NCBI GenBank assembly: GCA_900767005.1
Contig: CAAFXL010000413.1
Span: 1-5,289 of the forward strand
DNA from: an uncultured Ruminobacter sp.
GTDB taxonomy: Bacteria; Pseudomonadota; Gammaproteobacteria; Enterobacterales; Succinivibrionaceae
DNA length: 5,289 nucleotides
Direction of reading: 5' to 3'
In this document: piece after piece, positions 1 through 5,289 of the stretch
Numbering within the stretch: the stretch's first letter is position 1
Layout: every line of letters starts with the position of its first letter
Translations under genes and position numbers: made by a program
Notes under the pieces: model-generated
The model's database searches: none
What the model was told of the DNA's origin: nothing
The model's input: only the letters and a program-made list of their open reading frames with translations

Positions 1-2212
1 CTTAAGGCGAAGTGCATATGGCTATCTAGACGATGATTACTTCTTCCTTAAAATCTTTGACATAAGCAGGGCTAAGTATGTACATAATCCAAAATCACAC
101 AATTTTAATGAGTGAACCAATTTATTTATGGCTTTAACCATTTCTGGCTCAAAAGTACTTAAACCACTTTTATTCATTGGCATAAACTCATCTACAGCAT
201 CTTTTATTACTTGATACTTATTAATTGGGAGCTTACAAAAATCTTCTTTAGTAGCTTGTTCACCTAAAAAATCAAACCCTTCAGATCAAACTCGACATAT
301 TCAATTTCTTTTTGGTCTAAAGAACTTGAATCTAAACCATGAATTTTACAAGAATAAACATTTAAAGCATCAGTTGATTCTTGAATTTTTGAGCATTCAA
401 TTTTTGAGGGATCTGATTGCTTAAGAATTGTTGGATGATTTTGGCGCTTAACGTATAAGGGATCTTGATTATCTTTTTCTTTTGCTTCTTCATCTAAAAC
501 TTTCTTAACTGCAGCTTTAGCATCAAATACTCCAAAACCATAATAATTACTAAAACGCATATTGGCTGTATTATTTTGCCGACCATCATCTACTAAAATG
601 GTTTCATCATCTTTGCCGTTATAAAATGGCACTGAAACTTTTTCATAAGCTAAACTTGACCAATCATGACGATCTTTTTTAGCATTGATATCATTTCTTG
701 AGGTTTTAGCAAGAATATACTTTATTTGATCGACGGTTAAATTAGGGTTAGCTTGAAGCATTAAAGCAATCACTCCAGTAACAGTTGGCTTTGAAGCAGA
801 AGTTCCATTAAATGTTCCAGTATAATAACAATTTGGGTCAAATTTTTCCCTAAAAATTGGCTCATCATCAAGAATATCAGTAGGCCATTCATTACATTTA
901 TAATTATAATGGCTTAAGGTAGAAATAAGAGCATTTGAATTATTTTCAGTATCTTCTTCACCAAGTCCCCCACCAAAGCCCATGAGCCAAATATTTGAAC
1001 CAATTGATGAATAATATGCTCGACTTCCCATTGAGTCTAATGATCCAACATTAATTGAATGAGGAGTTCTTCCCAACATATCAGTTTGCATAAACTCACA
1101 ATTAACCTGATAAGTTTTACAAAATGCGTGATTATATTCTCCTTGTTCTTCAACATTTACAAAAGATAATTCATAAATTTCTGTGGTTTCAATTCATTAC
1201 CTAAAGAATGAGTAAGTGAAGTATTATTTAAATAAATTTTTTCAAAAGGTTTTGTTTTATCATCACCTTGCATTAAAATATCAGTTGAAATTGAAGCATT
1301 TAAAACTTTAATTTGAGGATTCTCTTCAACGATATCTGCCACAAATTTTAAGAGATCGGTACTTTTTCCATCTTGAGGAACTATTGACTCGCTCATAGAA
1401 ATTAACTTTGCATCATAAGCAATGCCGGTTAAACCAATATCATTATGATTTGCGGCAATGATGCCGCTTACTTGTGTGCCATGACTTGGTAAGCTACCAT
1501 CTCTTTCCTTTACTTCCATATTAACGTAAGGATGACTAATTCTTGGGGCTACTACTTTTTCTTGTAAATCCTCATGCTTAAAATCAACCTCACTATCTAT
1601 AATTCCGACTAATACGCCTTTTCCACTTATATGGTTTCCATCTTTATCTTTTAATTTCCAAGCTTCATAAATATTGCCATCGACATTAGCTACAGGTTCA
1701 ATCGGAAAATTTATAAAATTTTCACCTTTATTAAAGACATACCATTCTTTTTGAAGAAATGGTTCTTTAAAATCAATGGTTAAAGATGAGATTTTTTCAT
1801 TACCCAAATTAACGATAATTTTAAATTTTGCTTCATAAGGAAGCTTTAAAAGAAAGGGATTAACCTCATAACGATACTTGCCACTTTTTGAGGTAATTGT
1901 AGTTTCATCATTTGCTTCTGAAACTACTACCTCTACATTAGAATTTTGAGTTTCTTCAAAATTTTTAATATCATCTAAAGCATATAAATGCCCCAAAGTT
2001 CCTTGGGTTAGAGAAATACTTTGAGCATTAGGCAAACTAAAGATTACGCTATCACCAATAGATAAATCATATTCTCCTAAAACCGCATCTTGAAGATTAC
2101 TTGGTATTGGTTGAGGCTCAAAATTTTTAGTAGTTGAGTTTTCTGAACCACCGCAAGAAGAAAGAGCAAACATTGATGCAAAAATTATCGCATTAATTAA
2201 TTGGTTCTTCAC
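1..2212 (-). pseudogene. Broken S8 (subtilisin/kexin-like) lipoprotein protease gene, several frameshifts, 3' end outside window
   Basis: Reads as a paralogue of the intact protease at 2552-4864. The first frame (2212 down to a stop at 1157-1159) begins with a GTG codon. It has a lipoprotein signal with lipobox LSSC (Cys20), a beta-rich region, the linker EWYVFNKG, the catalytic Asp in GIIDSEVDFKHEDL (residue 206), the His in PSHGTQVSG (244) and the oxyanion Asn in SLGNE (339). Directly after GNE, homology moves to another frame (ETTEIYELSFVNV...). That frame is open from 1193 to a stop at 264-266 and carries the Ser in FNGTSASKP (codon 798-800). Over the 40 residues from NGTSA, 21 are identical to the intact paralogue. 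Past 264 the gene appears to continue in a third frame (DFLGEQATKEDFC...KYQV, to about 96), then a fourth (YILSPAYVKDF). An ATG at 1089-1091 is not a real start, since homology extends upstream of it. No canonical slippery heptamer was seen in the frame overlap. Sequencing error is the main alternative. Confidence 0.85.
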
Positions 2213-2366
2213 GGATCTTGTCGGTTTAAGGATAAAATAAGAAAAAATTAAAAAGTATTAAGAATAGAGTAGTGGTAGCCCCAATGCCGTTATTGACCAT
2301 CTAACCAATTATTATTTCTATCCATCTTATAAAGTTAAAAACGACAGATTCCGTGAAGAGCCAATT
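2198..2366. repeat. Imperfect inverted repeat, arms 2198-2229 and 2335-2366
   Basis: The minus-strand sequence around the start codon of the broken protease gene (2229 down to 2198) resembles the plus-strand sequence at 2335-2366. The shared core is CCGTGAAGA, then one mismatch, then CCAATT. Flanking matches (TTAAA, CGACA, GAT) need one or two single-base gaps. The arms are about 105 bases apart. One arm includes the GTG start and first codons of the broken gene. The other lies inside the inverted S8 fragment. It may be a by-product of the rearrangement that placed the fragment here. No inverted-repeat ends of a known insertion sequence are recognisable. Confidence 0.55.
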
Positions 2367-2396
2367 TTTATGGATGAATTTTTGAGATGTTCTTAA
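2268..2396 (+). pseudogene. Inverted 42-codon fragment of an S8 protease gene
   Basis: This plus-strand open stretch has no start codon and is preceded by TAG at 2265-2267. Its residues NAVIDHLTNYYF...REEPIFMDEF align with NALISTLSHYNY...DDEPIFREKF in the broken protease gene, with nearly equal spacing (29 and 28 residues from N to F). The corresponding segment of the intact protease begins NNIVTTFYG. At DNA level the two copies share an identical 13-mer (gagccaattttta, at 2358-2370 here and at 851-863 on the minus strand). The segment lies just before the catalytic serine motif. The fragment ends CS-stop without reaching GTSA, so it cannot encode an enzyme. It lies opposite in orientation to both flanking protease genes. 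It is most likely a remnant of a duplication plus inversion. Without the alignment to its neighbours it would be unidentifiable. Confidence 0.65.
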
Positions 2397-2489
2397 TTAA
2401 TAAAATACTTTATAATTTAAGGTCATCATAATAGTTAATTTAAAAATTAAGTTTGATATTGTGCAAATTTTAGGGAATTTTTTGTTATA

Positions 2490-2522
2490 AAATTAAAAGG
2501 CAGAACTTAATGTGTTCTGCCT
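2490..2522 (-). terminator. Rho-independent terminator of the intact protease gene
   Basis: On the minus strand a perfect 9-bp stem, AGGCAGAAC with GTTCTGCCT (2514-2522 and 2498-2506), closes a 7-base loop and is followed by TTTTAATTT. It begins 29 bases after the protease stop codon. On the plus strand the trailing run is mixed A and T, so it works best for the minus-strand gene. It also separates that gene from the broken paralogue downstream. Confidence 0.9.
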
Positions 2523-2551
2523 AAAATTTTAATTAATATTAAGTTCTAAGC

Positions 2552-4864
2552 TTAGTAAGCGTAAACTGTAGCTTCTAACTTATCATTTAAGTAATTTACA
2601 TCTACTGTGCAACGAGACTTAATGGTAATCTTCCATGGAGTACTAGAATTTAAATCTTCTAGATAGAACTGATTAGCATAGAAATCACGTACGTATGTAT
2701 CATCACTAGCATAAGTTAATGGAACAAAGAATGCTGAATAAGGTTTTACAATTGCACTTGTTTCATTGCCTCTAGTTACTTTTACTTGATAAGTTGAGTA
2801 CTTATTGTAATAATCACGGATATCATTAGGATCCGTTATATCATCAGTATGCTTTGAGCCATCGAATCCACAGAAATCAGGATCTTCTGAACCATTATAT
2901 TTTAATTTAATTGCACCAATCTTAAAGCTAAAGGCTTCAATTTGATAAGATGTATTTGAACCTGAAACATCTTTACCTTCGTTATCTTTAACTTTAGTTA
3001 AACTTAAATCACATTCATATTCATGTAGACCTTCTTTCATTCCATTATAATTACACTTTGAACTATTTACTGGAGTCTTATAAGTTAAAGTAGAACTTTC
3101 ATCTGCTCTCTTTTCTAAATTAGCCTTATGCTTATTAAAGTCTGATTCACCAACAATTGTTGGATCATTATCCTTAATTGCTTTAGCAATTTGCACGGCC
3201 TTAAATGCATCAGGTAAACCAAAACCAAAATCATTATTAAATCTCATGTTTGCTTTATTAGTCTGCCAACCATCATGAGCTACGATTTCATTACTTTGCT
3301 CATTATAAATAATTTTAGATTTAATAGGATCTTGCTTTAAAGTAGACATGGTTAAATCATTTTTTGCACTCTGAGCTAAAATATATTTAACTTGATAAAT
3401 ATTTAAATCTGGATTTACTTCTTTAATTAATGAAACCACACCAGATACCATTGGTGTTGCTGCAGAAGTACCATTCATTCTATCGGTATAATTACAGTCA
3501 GTATCTCTTGTAAATTGACTTACATTTTTACTTATACTACTGCAAGGTAAACCATAAAATGTAGTTACAATATTATTCTTTAAAATATATCCGCCTTTTT
3601 CAATATCATCAGTACCACCTGTAAAACCTGAAACCCAAAGGTTTGAGCTACTATTAGCATAAGTATTGTGATGACCTAATGAATTTATACCACCAACTAA
3701 AATTGATTCATGCGAAGTTTTTGAAGGATCATTTTGTGAAATTGAACATGAAATATGGTTAGTTAAACAAGGAAGTTTTTCATCACCTAAAGGATTAATA
3801 AAAGCATCATCAACAATAGTATCTCCTTCATTACCTGATGCAGTAACAATAATAGCTTTATAAGCTTTAGCACTTTCCAAAGTTGAAATGTAGTTAGGAT
3901 CATACACAAATTTTGGATAATTGTAACCAATACTTGCATTTAAGCCACGAACATTAATATTGTGCTCGTTTAACTTTTTAAATATCTGATATATAGATTC
4001 ACTCTCCTTATTTACTGAAATAAGTTTTGTATTAGGTGCAATACCCATTACGCCTTGTTCATTTTTTGAGGCTGCAATAATTCCAGAAACTGCTGAACCA
4101 TGTTCACTATCTTTTAATACATTAAATGCTGAATTGGTATCTTTTTCAAGATCTGTACCAGCAAGTGCTGCACTTACATCAAGTTTTCTATCCTTTAAAT
4201 CAGGGTGCTCAAAATTCACCACATCATCATAAACAACAACTACGTTATCTTTACCAGTTAAACCGGTCTTTAGATAAGTGTATATCGCATTGGTATCCAC
4301 ACCTAAAGTTTCATGAGGATTGCTATTAAGTTTACTAGCTCCATAATTATATAAATGCCACTGATAAGGAGTATATTCATCAAGTTTAGCAAAGTTATTT
4401 ACTTTAAACTTTTGAGGCTTAATGCTACCAGTTAAATATAATTCATCATTAATTGGTAATGAAATTTTATGATCTTTAAGTAAATTTAAATCAAGTTGAT
4501 AACTCCAACGCTTCGTGGTTGGTTCTCCTTCATTTACATCCTCATTATCAGTAGTTTGAGGCTCGGTAATTTCTTTTACTGTACCGTAGGTTGCAGTTAT
4601 GCTATCAACCTTTGAACTAGTCTCAAAAATCATATCCTGACGAACGATATCTTCATCTTTAAAGTTTGGAATAAAGTTTGAGCTCGTAACATCAAAGTCA
4701 GCGGCAACTTTTACATCATAAACATTATCATAGATTGGATCATCAGGCTTTGGATCATCTTTTTTGCCCTGACCACCATCATTACAACCAACTAAAGCAA
4801 CAGAAAGTGTTGCAACCATTGATAAAATTAAAGATAAACGATTTTTCTTAAAAGACGCGTTCAT
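2552..4864 (-). CDS. S8 family (subtilisin/kexin-like) serine protease, outer-membrane-type lipoprotein, 770 aa
   Basis: Predicted extracytoplasmic serine endopeptidase anchored by a lipid. The lipobox is LVGC with Cys27, and Asn at +2 suggests Lol export to the outer membrane. Residues 28-50 are a Gly/Asp/Lys linker. About 50-160 is a beta-rich region of unknown role, possibly a propeptide. QWHLYNYG (168-175) is the usual lead-in to S8 domains of kexin type. The catalytic positions are Asp213 in VVVVYDDVVNFEHPDL, His255 in SEHGSAVSG, oxyanion Asn345 in TASGNEG and Ser467 in NGTSAATPMVSG. FGFGLPDAFKAV (546-557) closes the domain. Residues ~590-770 look like a P-domain (FYLEDL, then PWKITI near the end), which is a weaker assignment. 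Eight cysteines beside the lipidated one (366, 373, 441, 457, 604, 618, 665, 752) suggest disulfides. An upstream ATG at 4886-4888 lacks a ribosome binding site, so the start at 4864 is preferred. The substrate is unknown. Confidence 0.93.
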   Translation of the reverse strand: MNASFKKNRLSLILSMVATLSVALVGCNDGGQGKKDDPKPDDPIYDNVYDVKVAADFDVTSSNFIPNFKDEDIVRQDMIFETSSKVDSITATYGTVKEITEPQTTDNEDVNEGEPTTKRWSYQLDLNLLKDHKISLPINDELYLTGSIKPQKFKVNNFAKLDEYTPYQWHLYNYGASKLNSNPHETLGVDTNAIYTYLKTGLTGKDNVVVVYDDVVNFEHPDLKDRKLDVSAALAGTDLEKDTNSAFNVLKDSEHGSAVSGIIAASKNEQGVMGIAPNTKLISVNKESESIYQIFKKLNEHNINVRGLNASIGYNYPKFVYDPNYISTLESAKAYKAIIVTASGNEGDTIVDDAFINPLGDEKLPCLTNHISCSISQNDPSKTSHESILVGGINSLGHHNTYANSSSNLWVSGFTGGTDDIEKGGYILKNNIVTTFYGLPCSSISKNVSQFTRDTDCNYTDRMNGTSAATPMVSGVVSLIKEVNPDLNIYQVKYILAQSAKNDLTMSTLKQDPIKSKIIYNEQSNEIVAHDGWQTNKANMRFNNDFGFGLPDAFKAVQIAKAIKDNDPTIVGESDFNKHKANLEKRADESSTLTYKTPVNSSKCNYNGMKEGLHEYECDLSLTKVKDNEGKDVSGSNTSYQIEAFSFKIGAIKLKYNGSEDPDFCGFDGSKHTDDITDPNDIRDYYNKYSTYQVKVTRGNETSAIVKPYSAFFVPLTYASDDTYVRDFYANQFYLEDLNSSTPWKITIKSRCTVDVNYLNDKLEATVYAY

Positions 4865-4874
4865 AAATAAATAA

Positions 4875-4880
4875 CCTCTT
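4875..4880 (-). promoter_or_regulatory. Ribosome binding site deciding the protease start
   Basis: On the minus strand AAGAGG lies 10 bases before the ATG at 4862-4864. The spacing is slightly long. The alternative ATG eight codons upstream has no purine-rich site before it. Starting at 4864 also gives an ordinary signal peptide beginning MNASFKKNR. Confidence 0.7.
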
Positions 4881-4902
4881 ATTACCATAGTTATAACTTA
4901 TA

Positions 4903-4931
4903 TCTATAGCAAAAATAATTTGTAATTTCAT
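4903..4931 (-). promoter_or_regulatory. Candidate sigma70 promoter of the intact protease gene
   Basis: On the minus strand the -10 box TATAGA (4903-4908) is preceded by an extended TGC. The -35 box ATGAAA (4926-4931, 4 of 6 consensus bases) lies 17 bases upstream. Predicted transcription starts near 4896, giving a leader of about 30 bases. AT richness makes chance matches common, so this rests on the spacing and the extended -10. Confidence 0.5.
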
Positions 4932-5097
4932 TCTGATATATATTAACAAAAAATAAAAAAAATAAAAGAATTAAACAATTTTATTAACCATTATTAACAT
5001 TTTCCGCCCTTAAAACGAAAGAAAACCAAAAAGGTTAAATTTTTTTAAAAAAAATGCAAGTTTTTTCTAAAAGTAGTTAAAAATATATTTTAAAATA

Positions 5098-5126
5098 TTG
5101 AATTTAATGAAAAATAAATGTAAGAT
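5098..5126 (+). promoter_or_regulatory. Candidate sigma70 promoter of the DUF4870-like gene
   Basis: TTGAAT (5098-5103) and TAAGAT (5121-5126) are separated by 17 bases, each matching 4 of 6 consensus bases. They lie about 50 bases before the start codon. The first box touches the end of the AT palindrome at 5085-5098. The region is so AT-rich that this remains a candidate. Confidence 0.4.
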
Positions 5127-5162
5127 AGGAAAAAATTTTAATTCATACAACATTTTAACAAT

Positions 5163-5166
5163 AGGA
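5163..5166 (+). promoter_or_regulatory. Ribosome binding site of the DUF4870-like gene
   Basis: AGGA lies eight bases before the ATG at 5175-5177, which is near-ideal spacing and supports that start codon. Confidence 0.7.
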
Positions 5167-5174
5167 CATAAACT

Positions 5175-5289
5175 ATGATTTCCGAACAGAATAAACAAAA
5201 CTACATGATTATGTGGGTTTTAACTATATTCTTAGGTTTCCTTTCACCAGTTATTTTCTTCTTTATTAATAAAGACAATAATGAAGAAA
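5175..5289 (+). CDS. N-terminal part of a small DUF4870-like membrane protein, cut by the window edge
   Basis: Thirty-eight codons are visible (MISEQNKQNY... ...NKDNNEE). A short polar N-terminus is followed by one clear hydrophobic segment from about residue 11 to 31. Its LGFLSPVIFFFINKD part matches the typical first helix of DUF4870/Tic20-like small membrane proteins, in which a G-x-x-x-P-x-x-x-x-x-x-x-K-D pattern ends the helix. The family is usually around 100-130 residues with three helices, so most of the protein would lie beyond the window. Its function is not established. It is transcribed divergently from the protease and has its own ribosome binding site. No functional link to the protease is shown. 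The family call rests on a short stretch. Confidence 0.7.
   Translation, partial: MISEQNKQNYMIMWVLTIFLGFLSPVIFFFINKDNNEE

Larger units (their letters stand above)
4865..5174. other. Divergent AT-rich intergenic region
   Basis: This 310-base gap separates the minus-strand protease from the plus-strand DUF4870-like gene. It holds outward-facing promoter candidates and ribosome binding sites for both genes, several A and T runs (notably 5041-5054), a direct repeat of TTATTAAC/ATTATTAAC (about 4981-4998) and a 14-bp AT-only palindrome at 5085-5098. No RNA gene, riboswitch, small reading frame with supporting signals, or recognisable operator was found. Confidence 0.6.

Noticed and set aside
264..1091. 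Independent gene starting at the ATG at 1089-1091
   Set aside because: Homology to the intact protease extends upstream of this ATG in the same frame. The product would lack a signal peptide and the catalytic Asp and His.
1157..1196. Programmed -1 frameshift joining the two long frames of the broken protease gene
   Set aside because: No X-XXY-YYZ heptamer is in frame in the overlap, and further frame breaks occur downstream. Ordinary mutation or sequence error explains it better.
2483..2491. Extended -10 like TGTTATAAA on the plus strand
   Set aside because: There is no -35 partner at the right distance. It points straight into the terminator hairpin and antisense to the protease gene.
2498..2522. 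Single CRISPR-like or REP palindrome
   Set aside because: There is only one copy, and its position and T-rich tail fit a transcription terminator.
4126..4329. Plus-strand open frame of 67 codons inside the intact protease gene
   Set aside because: It lies antisense to the strongly supported S8 coding sequence. Its composition is skewed to Leu, Gln and His, as expected of a reverse-complement shadow, and it has no ribosome binding site.
4865..5174. Small RNA or toxin-antitoxin gene in the divergent gap
   Set aside because: There is no start codon with a ribosome binding site and no stable GC-rich hairpin. The only structure is A/T runs.

Overview
The window is AT-rich DNA from a Gram-negative bacterium. 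A gammaproteobacterium is likely, because the proteins are Lol-type lipoproteins, spacings are sigma70-like and Shine-Dalgarno sites are present, but nothing here fixes the genus. The content is accessory rather than housekeeping. It is dominated by one protein family, large lipid-anchored subtilisin/kexin-like (peptidase family S8) serine proteases, in three states: one intact gene, one broken full-length copy and one short inverted fragment.

Layout. Positions 1-2212 (minus strand) hold a frameshifted S8 lipoprotein gene. Its first 340 codons and its following ~310 codons lie in different frames, and a still more degraded 3' end runs off the left edge. Positions 2213-2551 are intergenic. They contain a 42-codon plus-strand fragment related to the S8 domain just before its catalytic serine, an imperfect inverted repeat linking that fragment to the start of the broken gene, and a strong hairpin terminator. 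Positions 2552-4864 (minus strand) are an intact 770-residue S8 lipoprotein protease with all four catalytic positions, preceded by a ribosome binding site and a plausible promoter. Positions 4865-5174 are a divergent, extremely AT-rich promoter region. From 5175 a plus-strand gene for a small DUF4870-like membrane protein begins and leaves the window.

Inference. The two proteases share architecture: lipobox, beta-rich N-terminal region, a QWHL-like linker, the S8 domain, a kexin-like P-domain-like tail and matching cysteine pairs. They look like tandem paralogues, one active and one decaying. The inverted fragment shows that the locus has rearranged. I see no evidence of a new multi-gene system. 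The most unusual content is the protease family and the rearrangement between its copies.
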